The notes beneath the pieces are model-generated. The model did no database searches, was not told the origin of the DNA, and saw only the letters and a list, made by a program, of their open reading frames with translations. The translations under genes and the position numbers were made by a program. Positions 39,147-48,190 of a stretch of 64,000 nucleotides of DNA are shown piece after piece; within the stretch, counting starts at the first letter, position 1, and each line of letters begins with the position of its first letter. The DNA comes from Bacteroidales bacterium (lineage in GTDB: Bacteria; Bacteroidota; Bacteroidia; Bacteroidales; UBA932). The DNA lies in the NCBI GenBank assembly GCA_017395045.1, contig JAFPWG010000022.1, forward strand, positions 1 through 64,000, written 5' to 3'.

Positions 39147-40055
39147 CTACTTCACGCTCATCACCGCGGATGCGATGGAGTTGAGCTTGACATCCACGGA
39201 ATCGGCGCGGGAAGCGAGGACGCAAGGGACCTTGGTACCCACGAGGAAGCCGGCCTGGCGGACGCCCAGGGCGAGCTTGGAGTTGGTCTTCCAGAAGACG
39301 TTGGCGGACTCGATGTTCGGGAACAGGAGGCAGTCGGCATCGCCGGCGACCGGGCTCACGAGCTTCTTGATCTGCACGGATTCCTCGTCGATGGCGACAT
39401 CCAGGGCAAGCGGACCGTCACCGATGCAGCCCTTGATCTGGCCGCGGTCGCACATCTTGGCGAGCATGGCGCCCTCGATGCAGGCGGGCATCGAATCGAG
39501 CATCTGCTCAGAAGCGGCGATGAAGGCGATCTTCGGCTTCGCGATGCCGAAGGAACGGGCGACGGTGGTCACATAGCCGGCGAGCTTCACCTTCTGGCGG
39601 AAGTCCGGGAGCGGAATCACGGCCATGTCGGTGAGGAAGAGCAGCTTGTGGTAGTTCGGGTTCTCGATCACGCCCACGTGGCTCAGGACGCCCTTCGGCG
39701 GCAGGAGGCCGGTTTCCTTGTTCAGGATGGCGCGGAGGAACTTGTCGGTGGAGCAGAGGCCCTTCATCAGGACGTCGCCCTGTCCGTCGTGGACCATCTT
39801 CACGGCTTCGGCGACCGCCTTCAGTTCGTCCTTGATGTCCACCACCTCGAACTTGGCGAGGTCGATGTTGTTGTCGGCGCAGACCTTCTTGATGAGATCC
39901 TCGTCACCCACGAGGGTAACCTTCACGAATCCCATGTCGGTGGCCAGGGAGGCCGCCTCGATCGTGTGCTCATCGACAGCCCAGGCTGCCACCATCTTCT
40001 TGCAGATGCCCTTCGCCTTGAGCTCGACGAAGAGGTCGTTGAAATTCTGGATCAT
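39147..40055 (-). CDS. ptb: Phosphate acyltransferase (Ptb/Pta catalytic family)
   Basis: Transfers an acyl group from CoA to phosphate. 302 residues, the short form without the N-terminal regulatory domains of large Pta. Conserved parts are LMKGLCSTDKFLRAIL and HVGVIENPNYHKLLFLTDMAV, followed by the C-terminal GPLALDVAIDEES. Length and motifs match phosphate butyryltransferase. It is 17 bases downstream of ackA, so acyl phosphate passes directly to the kinase; whether acetyl-, propionyl- or butyryl-CoA is preferred is not known. Confidence 0.88.
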   Translation of the reverse strand: MIQNFNDLFVELKAKGICKKMVAAWAVDEHTIEAASLATDMGFVKVTLVGDEDLIKKVCADNNIDLAKFEVVDIKDELKAVAEAVKMVHDGQGDVLMKGLCSTDKFLRAILNKETGLLPPKGVLSHVGVIENPNYHKLLFLTDMAVIPLPDFRQKVKLAGYVTTVARSFGIAKPKIAFIAASEQMLDSMPACIEGAMLAKMCDRGQIKGCIGDGPLALDVAIDEESVQIKKLVSPVAGDADCLLFPNIESANVFWKTNSKLALGVRQAGFLVGTKVPCVLASRADSVDVKLNSIASAVMSVK

Positions 40056-40072
40056 AGTTGGTTATGTAGTTT

Positions 40073-41287
40073 TTAGTCTTGCAGGTCGAGCACGATGTGC
40101 ATCGTGTCGCGGGCGATCACGAGCTCCTCGTTGGTGCAGATGAGGGCGGCCTTCACCTTGGAGTCCTCCGTGGTGATGATGGCATCCTCGCCGAAGGCGA
40201 CATTGGCCTCGTAGTCCACCTTCAGGCCCAGGTAGGAGAAGTTCTCCAGCACGCGGCGGCGGAGACGGGAATTGTGCTCGCCGATGCCGCCGGTGAAGAC
40301 GATCAGGTCCACGCCGTTCATCGCGGCGACATAGGAACCGATGTTCTTGATGATGTCGTAAGTGTACTTCTTGAGGGCGAGTTTCGCCTTGGGATCGCCG
40401 TTGTTCGCGCGGTCATTCAGCTCGCGGCAGTCGGAACTGTATTCGGAAACGCCCAGGAAGCCGGACTTGCGGTTCAGGATGGTGGACATCTCGTCCGGGG
40501 TGACACCGAGCTTGTTCTCGAGATAGATGACGGCATTCGCGTCAATGTTGCCCACGCGGGTACCCATGATCATGCCTTCCAGCGGGGAGAAGCCCATGGA
40601 AGTATCCACGCACTTGCCGTTCTGGATGGCGCAGATGGAGCTGCCGGCGCCCAGATGGCACGTGATGATCTTGGATTCGTTGACGTCCAGGCCGGCCAGT
40701 TTCGCACCGACTCCGGCCACGAACTGGTGGCTCGTGCCATGGGCGCCGTAGCGGCGGACGCGGAATTTCTCATAATACTCGTACGGAAGGCCGTACATAT
40801 AGGCGTAGGCAGGCATCGTCTGATGGAAAGCCGTGTCGAAAGTCACGACCTGCGGGACCGCAGGAAGGACCTCCTGCATCGCGTGGATGCCCAGCAGGTG
40901 CGCCGGATTGTGGAGCGGAGCGAAATCGCTGCAGAAGGCGATCTTCTCCAGGACATCGTCGTCCACCAGCACGGAACCGGAGAAGAAGTCGCCGCCCTGG
41001 ACGATGCGGTGGCCCACCGCCTCGATGTCCTCGAGGGACTTCAGGACGCCGGTCTCCGGGTCGGTCAACGCGGCCAGGATAAGCTGCATGCCCACTTTGT
41101 GGTCGGGAATCGGGAGGTCTTTCACGATCTTATCGCGGCCTGCGGGGGCATACTGGAGGATGCCGGCGGGAAGACCGATCTTCTCGGCGATACCTTTGGC
41201 GATGACGTCGAAGACATCGTCGTTCTTCATGTCCAGCAACTGGTACTTGATGGAAGAACTTCCACAATTAATGACAAGGATGATCAT
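40073..41287 (-). CDS. ackA: Acetate kinase
   Basis: Makes ATP from acetyl phosphate. 404 residues, usual length. N-terminal VINCGSSSIKYQL, catalytic-region CHLGAGSSICAI and MGFSPLEGMIMGTRVGNID, then VFTGGIGEHN. These are acetate-kinase rather than butyrate-kinase signatures. It has a -7 box upstream and is followed by ptb, so the pair would perform substrate-level phosphorylation in fermentation. Confidence 0.95.
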   Translation of the reverse strand: MIILVINCGSSSIKYQLLDMKNDDVFDVIAKGIAEKIGLPAGILQYAPAGRDKIVKDLPIPDHKVGMQLILAALTDPETGVLKSLEDIEAVGHRIVQGGDFFSGSVLVDDDVLEKIAFCSDFAPLHNPAHLLGIHAMQEVLPAVPQVVTFDTAFHQTMPAYAYMYGLPYEYYEKFRVRRYGAHGTSHQFVAGVGAKLAGLDVNESKIITCHLGAGSSICAIQNGKCVDTSMGFSPLEGMIMGTRVGNIDANAVIYLENKLGVTPDEMSTILNRKSGFLGVSEYSSDCRELNDRANNGDPKAKLALKKYTYDIIKNIGSYVAAMNGVDLIVFTGGIGEHNSRLRRRVLENFSYLGLKVDYEANVAFGEDAIITTEDSKVKAALICTNEELVIARDTMHIVLDLQD

Positions 41288-41324
41288 ATCTTGGTTATTG
41301 TTAATAATTATCTGCCAATCCTTG

Positions 41325-41332
41325 CAAAGATA
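41325..41332 (-). promoter_or_regulatory. -7 box TATCTTTG of ackA-ptb
   Basis: Minus-strand match, 37 bases before the ackA ATG at 41287. Confidence 0.6.
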
Positions 41333-41345
41333 ACAAATTATTCAG

Positions 41346-41353
41346 TATTTTCG
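41346..41353 (+). promoter_or_regulatory. -7-like box TATTTTCG of the comEC-like gene
   Basis: One mismatch to TAnnTTTG; 17 bases before the ATG at 41371, with a TTG about 21 bases upstream. Confidence 0.45.
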
Positions 41354-41370
41354 CAGTAAACTTGTAGGAA

Positions 41371-42441
41371 ATGGCCGGGGCGGAGAACATAGAGGCGTTG
41401 GCAGTCCATTTCACGGCCGGAGCGGCGGCCGGGGCGTTTCTGCTGCACACTTCCGCCGACCCTTATCTCCTCTCCGGCGGACTCTTCCTGGTCCTTGCAT
41501 CACTCGTCGCTTCGGTCGTCCGGACAGAGCGTGAAGCGCTCCTTTTTCCGGCCTTCCTCCTCTGCGGAATGGTGTGCGTACTCACCGACTCCTTTGCGGG
41601 CGGCGGTTCCGAAACGCTGCTGGAGCGCTGGGCCGTCGTCCCGGCTGCGCACCTGCGCGCCTTCATCGACGCCGTTCCCTTCCCTTCCGAAGGAACGGCT
41701 CCCCTGCTGAAAGCCTTCCTGACCGGCGACCGGAGCGGACTGTCCCGGGAGACGGTGCAAACCTTTCGCGAGAGCGGCGCTTCGCACCTGCTGGCTCTGT
41801 CCGGCCTCCATATGGGAATCCTGTACCTGATGCTCACGAAACTACTATGGCCCGTGGGAAACAGTACCAGAGCCAAGGGGTTCCGGTATGCAGCGGTCCT
41901 GTCGGCAGCCGGCTTTTTCACGCTGATGACGGGCGCTTCCCCGTCCATCGTCCGGGCCTTCCTGTTCATCGCGCTGAACGAGACCACGCGTCTTCTCCAC
42001 CGGCCCCGAAGCCCCCTGCGGGTGCTGTCGGCCGCCCTCCTGATCCAGCTTGTCCTGACCCCGTCGGCCATCCGCTCGGTCGGTTTCCAGCTGTCCTACC
42101 TGGCGATGGCGGGCATCTTCCTGCTTTATCCCGTCCTGGAATCCTGGTATCCGGAAGGACTCCGGTTCGACCCGCTGCGCAAGATCTGGCAGGCTGCCGC
42201 CCTGTCCGTCTCGTGCCAGCTATTCACCGGTCCCCTTGTCTGGTACCGGTTCCATTCCTTTCCTTCTTATTTCCTGATTACCAATCTTTTGGCGATGCCG
42301 CTCACGACCCTGCTGATGGGTACGGCGGCAGGAACGCTCATCCTGCAGGCCATCGGATGCTGTCCCGATATCCTGATCCATGCCACGGATGCGCTTTGCA
42401 ATGTCCTTTCCTTCGTACTGAGAACGATAGCCAGTCTCTGA
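41371..42441 (+). CDS. Short ComEC/Rec2-type membrane protein
   Basis: 356 residues with 8-9 membrane helices. The competence domain signature is FLTGDRSGLSRETVQTFRES, followed by SHLLALSGLHMGILYLM. Full ComEC DNA channels also have an N-terminal OB-like domain and a C-terminal beta-lactamase-fold nuclease, together about 700 residues; both are missing. The stop at 42441 is clean and abuts apbE. Either a specialised short form or a decayed gene; DNA uptake cannot be assumed. Confidence 0.85.
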   Translation: MAGAENIEALAVHFTAGAAAGAFLLHTSADPYLLSGGLFLVLASLVASVVRTEREALLFPAFLLCGMVCVLTDSFAGGGSETLLERWAVVPAAHLRAFIDAVPFPSEGTAPLLKAFLTGDRSGLSRETVQTFRESGASHLLALSGLHMGILYLMLTKLLWPVGNSTRAKGFRYAAVLSAAGFFTLMTGASPSIVRAFLFIALNETTRLLHRPRSPLRVLSAALLIQLVLTPSAIRSVGFQLSYLAMAGIFLLYPVLESWYPEGLRFDPLRKIWQAAALSVSCQLFTGPLVWYRFHSFPSYFLITNLLAMPLTTLLMGTAAGTLILQAIGCCPDILIHATDALCNVLSFVLRTIASL

Positions 42442-43497
42442 CTACCTGGCCAGCCGGAAACCCGGCGTGGACCATTCGTCCATCGTCCCGTCTTCCGCCG
42501 TAAAGATAAGATAGCCTTCCACGCCCGAGAGGCCGGTCAGGAGCGTTTTCGCCTCCTCCAGGCCGACGACCATGCACCAGGTGGCCAGGGCATCCGCATC
42601 CGCCGCGCCGTCCGGGCATACGACCGTGGCGCTGAGGAGGTTATGCTGCACGGGATATCCGCTTCGGGGGTCGATGGAATGGGCGTATTTGCGTCCGTCA
42701 CGGACATAAAACTTGCGATAGTTGCCGGAGGTGACGATCCCGCACCCGGAACCGTCCGAGGACCAGATTCCGTCGAGTTCGGCCCCCAGTTCGTCCGTTC
42801 CGTCATCCGGACGGTCGAACGGACGGTCCACCCCAACGCTCCAGGACTTTCGGCCGGGATTGAGCCCGTCGCACCAGATCTCACCGATGTCCACGAGCAT
42901 GTCTTTCACGCCGATCGAATAAAGATAGGCCGCCACCAGGTCGCAGGAATAGCCCTGGGCGATGGCGTTGTAATTGAGCACGACCGGCGCATCCGTTCCG
43001 TCCAGCCGGAGGTCGCGGACGGAGAGCATCCCGTTTTCATCAGGCGTCATTTCCGGCTTCAACAGGCGCATCCCGCAAGAAGTCCGGATCCGGGCAACCT
43101 CTTCATCGGACGGCATTTCCCCGGACTTGAAGCCGAAACCCCAGGCATCGAACACGGGGCCTGCCGCGAAATCGAGCACGCCTCCGGATCGTCCGTACCA
43201 CCCGTACGCCTCAAGGTACATCTCCAGGAACAGCCCGTTCGGCCGGATGGTTTCCCCGGCGTTGAACCGCGACAGCAAAGACCCTTTGTTGTAACCGGAA
43301 AGGGTGGTATCGATGCGCGTCAGGATGGATTCAATGGAATCCCGGACTGTCCCGGGGGCAACGCCGACACCCTTGAGATTCAGCTTTACGGTGTAGGTCC
43401 CGCCCTGCGCATAGCCGGAGACCTGGACATAGCGGTCCCGTTCCCCGCACGACGACAGGAGGAGCAGGACGAGGACGAGAAGGGGCGTTTTTTTCAT
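42442..43497 (-). CDS. apbE: FAD:protein FMN transferase (ApbE), lipoprotein
   Basis: Attaches FMN covalently to Thr of target proteins such as Nqr and Rnf subunits, outside the inner membrane. 351 residues, lipobox LLSSC near residue 17. Motifs: NKGSLLSRFNAGE, NYNAIAQGYSCDLVAAYL, MLVDIGEIW (Glu where many have GGE) and AHSIDPRSGYPV. The ATG at 43497 gives the lipobox; in-frame extension upstream lacks it. No nqr or rnf genes are in the window. Confidence 0.92.
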   Translation of the reverse strand: MKKTPLLVLVLLLLSSCGERDRYVQVSGYAQGGTYTVKLNLKGVGVAPGTVRDSIESILTRIDTTLSGYNKGSLLSRFNAGETIRPNGLFLEMYLEAYGWYGRSGGVLDFAAGPVFDAWGFGFKSGEMPSDEEVARIRTSCGMRLLKPEMTPDENGMLSVRDLRLDGTDAPVVLNYNAIAQGYSCDLVAAYLYSIGVKDMLVDIGEIWCDGLNPGRKSWSVGVDRPFDRPDDGTDELGAELDGIWSSDGSGCGIVTSGNYRKFYVRDGRKYAHSIDPRSGYPVQHNLLSATVVCPDGAADADALATWCMVVGLEEAKTLLTGLSGVEGYLIFTAEDGTMDEWSTPGFRLAR

Positions 43498-43547
43498 TTC
43501 CAGGGCGCTTGCGGCAAGATAGTTGCACAAAATTAAGATAAAATCAC

Positions 43548-43555
43548 GATATTTG
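43548..43555 (+). promoter_or_regulatory. -7-like box GATATTTG of the FISUMP gene
   Basis: One mismatch to the consensus; 24 bases before the ATG at 43580. Confidence 0.4.
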
Positions 43556-43579
43556 CAGATTGAATCACGAAAGAATTCT

Positions 43580-44536
43580 ATGAAAAGAAGCATTTTGCTC
43601 TATATGTCCCTCGCCCTGGCTGCCGCCCTCGCCCTTTCCTGCAAGAAAGATGAGGAAAAGACGACGACACTCCCCTATCTGTACGGCGTGGACTTCGACC
43701 TGCCCGTTTTCGCCCGTCCCGGCGATTCCTTCACGCTGACTCCTTACGGCGTCTATTATACCGAGGGCGAAGGTGTGGAGAAATACAACTACAAGTGGAA
43801 GATCAATACTGACAGTTATTCCGATCCGATGGACACGTTCACCTTCACGGCGAACGAGGTGGGCAATTACACGATCTATTGCCAGGCGTCCGACCCGGAC
43901 GGAAAATATTACTCTGTCGCCACTTCCAAACTGCTGATCGTCATCGATCCCGCCTTGGGAAAGACGCTCACCGGAACCGGGATCTCCGCTTCGGACGATC
44001 ATATCGCCGATTCCCGGGACAAAGCCGGGGAAAACGAGTATTTCTATATCCGGAAGGGTAACCTGGACTGGTTCCGCAACAACCTCGCGTGGACCGGTGC
44101 CGGCGTAGCCTACGAGAATTCTGACGTCACTTCCTATCCCCTCGGCCGATACTACACCTGGGACGAGGCGATGACCGCCTGCCCGGCCGGATGGAGGCTT
44201 CCTACCGACGAAGAATGGGAATCCCTGGGCAACGACGCCGGTGCTTTGTCGGCCGATGCCTACCTGAACAGCCACCGGATGTGGGAGTACTGGCCGGACG
44301 TGGCCCGCACGAACGACACGAAGATGTCTGTCATCCCTTCCGGCTACACGCTGGTCGGAAAAGACGCTCCTACCTTCAAGCGCCTGTATGACTACGCCGC
44401 CTTCTGGACCGCGACCGAATCGGCTGACGACCCGTCCGTGGCGCGTTACCGCTATATCTATGTGGAAGAGAATGACGTGAAGGCCACGTACGGAGACAAG
44501 TCCTCCCTGGCCCTGTCCGTTCGTTGCGTTCGCTAA
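43580..44536 (+). CDS. Lipoprotein with PKD-like and FISUMP domains
   Basis: 318 residues. Lipobox LALSC near residue 20. A PKD-like beta-sandwich (about 35-125; WKINTDSYSDPMDTFTFTA) is followed by a FISUMP domain (about 170-318; YYTWDEAMTACPAGWRLPTD, ending LSVRCVR). Such proteins are surface or periplasmic binding-type proteins of unknown ligand. It overlaps the convergent lolA-like gene by four bases. Confidence 0.8.
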   Translation: MKRSILLYMSLALAAALALSCKKDEEKTTTLPYLYGVDFDLPVFARPGDSFTLTPYGVYYTEGEGVEKYNYKWKINTDSYSDPMDTFTFTANEVGNYTIYCQASDPDGKYYSVATSKLLIVIDPALGKTLTGTGISASDDHIADSRDKAGENEYFYIRKGNLDWFRNNLAWTGAGVAYENSDVTSYPLGRYYTWDEAMTACPAGWRLPTDEEWESLGNDAGALSADAYLNSHRMWEYWPDVARTNDTKMSVIPSGYTLVGKDAPTFKRLYDYAAFWTATESADDPSVARYRYIYVEENDVKATYGDKSSLALSVRCVR

Positions 44537-45060
44537 CGGAGGTCGGTAATCACATACGAAGAGGAGAGCGATTTCACGTCCAGCGTGAAGTCGCTTTTTC
44601 CTTTCCTGTCCAGGAAACGGATATCCTTCAGGACAAAACGGGCGGAGGTATCTTCATCCAGTTCCAAGGTAACGTCCAGGGAATTCTGAGACGAGGAATT
44701 CACCTTGATATGGTCCATGTAGGACCGGTAGGAACTGATGAACAGGGCCGGATTCGTGAACAGGTCCTCCTTCTCCACCTTCTCGATCAGGACCTCTTCG
44801 GCCTCCCGGTCGATGCTCCAGCGGGAAACGCCGTCGCTGCGGACTTCCAGGCCGAGGCCCGAAAGCAGGAAGGCATTGTCCTCCACGGTGACTTCGCCGT
44901 CGGTGACCTGCGTCATCGGCTTTCCGTCCTTGGAGAGGCTGTAGGTGTAGTGGAACTGCACGCGGTGGCCCGGTACACGGTCCAGGATGGGGATGGTTCC
45001 CTGCGCAAAGGCTGCGAGGGAGACGAACAGTGCTGCGAAAACCGTTAAAAACCTTCTCAT
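44533..45060 (-). CDS. LolA-like periplasmic lipoprotein carrier
   Basis: 175 residues with a signal peptide ending near AAFAQ. Beta-rich sequence with DGEVTVEDNAFLLSGLGLEV and SLDVTLELDEDTSARF. Size, signal and position directly after ftsK (ATGA overlap) fit the LolA family, which ferries lipoproteins to the outer membrane. Sequence similarity of this family is weak, so the call rests partly on context. Confidence 0.65.
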   Translation of the reverse strand: MRRFLTVFAALFVSLAAFAQGTIPILDRVPGHRVQFHYTYSLSKDGKPMTQVTDGEVTVEDNAFLLSGLGLEVRSDGVSRWSIDREAEEVLIEKVEKEDLFTNPALFISSYRSYMDHIKVNSSSQNSLDVTLELDEDTSARFVLKDIRFLDRKGKSDFTLDVKSLSSSYVITDLR

Positions 45061-47471
45061 TGTTCTCCGTTCATAAAGTGGCTCAGGATCTGGTCCAGTT
45101 CGTTGAAATCCTTTACCAGGACTTCCCGCGGCTTGGATCCGTTCTGCGGACCCACGACGCCGGCGGCTTCGAGCTGGTCCATCACCCTACCTGCCTTTGC
45201 ATAACCCATGCCAAGCCGGCGCTGGAGGTCGGAAGTGGAGCCGCGCTGGGACGTCACGATCAGGCGGGCCGCCTCTTCGAAACGCTCGTCCAGCTGCTTC
45301 ATGTCCACCATGCCGCCGCCGGAGCCTTCATCACCTTCGGCAGAAGGCGGTTCAGGCAGGTAATACGGAGTATTGTAAGATTTCTGATAACCGATCTGGC
45401 TTCCCACCGCATCGGTGAGTTCCGCGATTTCGTCATTGCCGATGAGCGCGCACTGGATGCGTTCCATGTCCACCCCGCTGTACAGGAGCATGTCGCCCCG
45501 GCCGATGAGCTTGTCGGCGCCCGGCTGGTCCAGGATGGTGGAAGAGTCGATACGGGAGGTCACGCGGAAGGCGATGCGCATCGGGAAGTTCGCCTTGATG
45601 AGGCCGGTGATCACGTCCACGGTCGGGCGCTGCGTCGCCAGGATCACGTGCAGGCCGGCGGCACGGCCCTTCTGCGCCAGGCGGATGACCGACGTGGTAA
45701 TGCTTCGGGCAATGGCCTTGGATTCAGGACCGGCGCCCACGGACATCGTAAGGTCCGCGTACTCATCGATCACGACGACGATGTACGGAAGGAAACGGTG
45801 ACCTTCGGTAGGAAGGAGGTGGCGGTCGCGGTACTTGTCGTTGTACAGCTTGATATTGTTCACCATCGCCTTGTTCAGGAGGGAGTACCGCTCGTCCATC
45901 TCCACGCACAGGGACTGGAGGACGGCCGCGGCGCTCTTGGCGTTCTTGACGATGGCCTGGTCCCGTTCATCCTGATCGTCGGATGCGGTGGGCAGGACGG
46001 CCAGGTAGTGGTTCAAAAGCTTGCCGTAGGCGGAGAATTCCACCATCTTCGGGTCGATGAAGACGAACTTCAACTCGGACGGGTGCTTCGAATACAGGAG
46101 CGAGGACACGATGACGTTCAGGCCCACGGACTTACCCTGCTTCGTGGCACCGGCCACCAGCAGATGCGGAGCGTCGGCCAGATCGAACACCTTCACCTTC
46201 TGGGAGATGGTGTAGCCGATGGCGACGGGCAGTTCGGCCTTGCTGTTGCGGAAGGCGTCGTCGTTCAGGAGCTGCTTCAACGGGACGATGGATGCCGTAT
46301 CGTTCGCCACCTCGATTCCCACGGAATCGGACAGGGTGACGATACGTACGCCCTTGGCGTTCAGGGAGATGGCGATATCGTCCTGCAGGGTCTTGATGGA
46401 GGATATCTTCACGCCCGGGGCGGGATAGACCTTGTACAGGGTGACGGTCGGGCCAACGATGGCGGTGACGTCACGGACCTGGATCTTGTAACTCGCCAGG
46501 GTCGCGCGGATCTTGTTGTTATTGCGGTTCAGTTCGTCCTGCGAGACGACGTGCTGCGAACTGGCATAGTCGCTCAGGATATCCAGCGACGGGAACTTGT
46601 AGCGGGGCAGTTCATCCCGGTTGTTGATGCGCGGGAGCGGCTTGCGGACCTCCTTCGTGAGGGTGTCGTCCGTTTCCACGGTGAATGTGCCTTCCGGTTC
46701 ATCCTTCACTTCGGGAACCTCCTCAGGAACAGCGTCTTCCACTTCCTCAGTCTCTTCCGCCACGGGCTCATACACCGGGTCGGGACGGGAGATGGACGGA
46801 GTCCGGCGGAACGGTTCCGGAGCGACAACCGGCTCCGGCTCCACGAACGGCTCTTCCGCCAGCGGTTCTTCTTCCTCCGGTTCCTCCTCCACCCGGGCCA
46901 GGGAGCGGAAACCTCCGGTCACGAAGTACAGCCAAAGGGCAAGCAGGGCCAGCAGGGCGACGATCGTGACGATCGGACCCACCAGGTTCAGGCAGGAATC
47001 CACCAGCGCGCCGCCGGCACGCCCGCCCAGGCCGCCGCCGAAGACGGTGTCCCAGCCGGCCACCTTCCCGAGGAAGGCCAGGATCCACGAACCCAGGAAC
47101 GTTCCGGTGACACTGGCGACCAGCCATTTACCAAGACGGATCTTGAGCTTGGGCACGGCCCGGCTCAGGGTCCAGGCCACCAGGAAAGCGACCAGCCCGA
47201 GGACGGCGAGGCCGAAACTGCGGGTCACGAGGAAGTGCCCCCAGCGGAAGCCCAGTTTGGAGCCGGCATTGCCGGCATCCACGGCCGGATCCATCATCCG
47301 GGGATCCGAGAGCAGACTCGCGTCCTGCTTCCAGGTGAAGAAATAGGAGCCCACCGCAATGGCGGTGAACAGGGTGAAGAGTCCCAATAGGACAGCGGCG
47401 ACGATCCGGTACTCGGACCGCCGCTTCTCGTCCAGGCTCGACCAGTATGCGGAAGGGCTTTGCAGTTTCAT
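45057..47471 (-). CDS. ftsK: DNA translocase FtsK
   Basis: Pumps DNA at the septum and activates XerCD at dif. 804 residues. Four to five N-terminal membrane helices (about 25-190), an acidic Glu/Pro-rich linker (about 195-285), then the motor with Walker A AGATKQGKSVGLNV and Walker B IVVVIDEYADL, and the C-terminal gamma winged helix (LQRRLGMGYAKAGRVMDQLE) that reads KOPS-type sites. It overlaps DUF4290 upstream and lolA downstream by four bases each. Confidence 0.95.
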   Translation of the reverse strand: MKLQSPSAYWSSLDEKRRSEYRIVAAVLLGLFTLFTAIAVGSYFFTWKQDASLLSDPRMMDPAVDAGNAGSKLGFRWGHFLVTRSFGLAVLGLVAFLVAWTLSRAVPKLKIRLGKWLVASVTGTFLGSWILAFLGKVAGWDTVFGGGLGGRAGGALVDSCLNLVGPIVTIVALLALLALWLYFVTGGFRSLARVEEEPEEEEPLAEEPFVEPEPVVAPEPFRRTPSISRPDPVYEPVAEETEEVEDAVPEEVPEVKDEPEGTFTVETDDTLTKEVRKPLPRINNRDELPRYKFPSLDILSDYASSQHVVSQDELNRNNNKIRATLASYKIQVRDVTAIVGPTVTLYKVYPAPGVKISSIKTLQDDIAISLNAKGVRIVTLSDSVGIEVANDTASIVPLKQLLNDDAFRNSKAELPVAIGYTISQKVKVFDLADAPHLLVAGATKQGKSVGLNVIVSSLLYSKHPSELKFVFIDPKMVEFSAYGKLLNHYLAVLPTASDDQDERDQAIVKNAKSAAAVLQSLCVEMDERYSLLNKAMVNNIKLYNDKYRDRHLLPTEGHRFLPYIVVVIDEYADLTMSVGAGPESKAIARSITTSVIRLAQKGRAAGLHVILATQRPTVDVITGLIKANFPMRIAFRVTSRIDSSTILDQPGADKLIGRGDMLLYSGVDMERIQCALIGNDEIAELTDAVGSQIGYQKSYNTPYYLPEPPSAEGDEGSGGGMVDMKQLDERFEEAARLIVTSQRGSTSDLQRRLGMGYAKAGRVMDQLEAAGVVGPQNGSKPREVLVKDFNELDQILSHFMNGEQ

Positions 47472-48145
47472 TTCTTCTTGCCGTTCTTCTTGTAGTTGAC
47501 CCAGTTCTTCTTGCCGCCGTTGTTCCCTCCCCGGTTGAATCCGAGATTCATGCCGGGACGGGCGAAGTTGGCACCGGCGTCGATCTTCGTCAGCTCCAGT
47601 CCCTCAGGTACTTTCACCCGCCCGCCGGAAAGGCGTTCGATGTCGGCGAAGATGGTCTGGTCGGCCACGGTATCCTTGTTCCAGATCAGGTACTGCTGGC
47701 GCATGTAGATGGCCAGGGAGCGGATCATCGCCGTCTTCACCTCCCCTTCCGGTTCGGTGGCGATCAGGTCGATGATGCTCTCGATATTGCGGCCGTAGTG
47801 CCGGGCCTTGATGGGCTTCGTGTTCAGCGGAATGGTTTCCGGGCGGCTGTTGATCACTTCCGGCTGCGGCGCGGGATAGGGTGCGTCGATATCCAGGTCA
47901 TAGCCGGCGATCATATACAGGTGGTCCCACAGCTTCTGCTCGAAGTTCTCCTGCTGGTGAACCTGCGGGTTCAGCGTCTCCATCACCTTGACGATGGCAC
48001 GCGCCTGTTCCGACCGCTTCGTACGGTCCTCGATGGCTTTCATCTGCTCCACCATCTTCAGGATGTTCCGCCCGTACTCGGGCATCGCCAGTTTCTCGAC
48101 TTCGGTATTGTAGTACAGCTTGATGGTATTCTCGTTCGCTTCCAT
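47468..48145 (-). CDS. DUF4290 family protein
   Basis: 225 residues, soluble. The conserved YNTEVEKLAMPEYGRNILKM opens the family domain (residues 12-31), followed by KARHYGRNIESIIDL. The C-terminus is Gly/Asn/Lys-rich (GGNNGGKKNWVNYKKNGKKK), possibly nucleic-acid binding. Function unknown. The ATG at 48145 follows a -7 box by 26 bases. It heads the DUF4290-ftsK-lolA operon. Confidence 0.85.
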   Translation of the reverse strand: MEANENTIKLYYNTEVEKLAMPEYGRNILKMVEQMKAIEDRTKRSEQARAIVKVMETLNPQVHQQENFEQKLWDHLYMIAGYDLDIDAPYPAPQPEVINSRPETIPLNTKPIKARHYGRNIESIIDLIATEPEGEVKTAMIRSLAIYMRQQYLIWNKDTVADQTIFADIERLSGGRVKVPEGLELTKIDAGANFARPGMNLGFNRGGNNGGKKNWVNYKKNGKKK

Positions 48146-48171
48146 TCTTCAAAGACATTTTGTATAGTGTG

Positions 48172-48179
48172 CAAAGATA
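48172..48179 (-). promoter_or_regulatory. -7 box TATCTTTG of the DUF4290-ftsK operon
   Basis: Minus-strand match, 26 bases before the ATG at 48145, just behind the addA stop. Confidence 0.6.
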
Positions 48180-48190
48180 ATGATTTTTTG

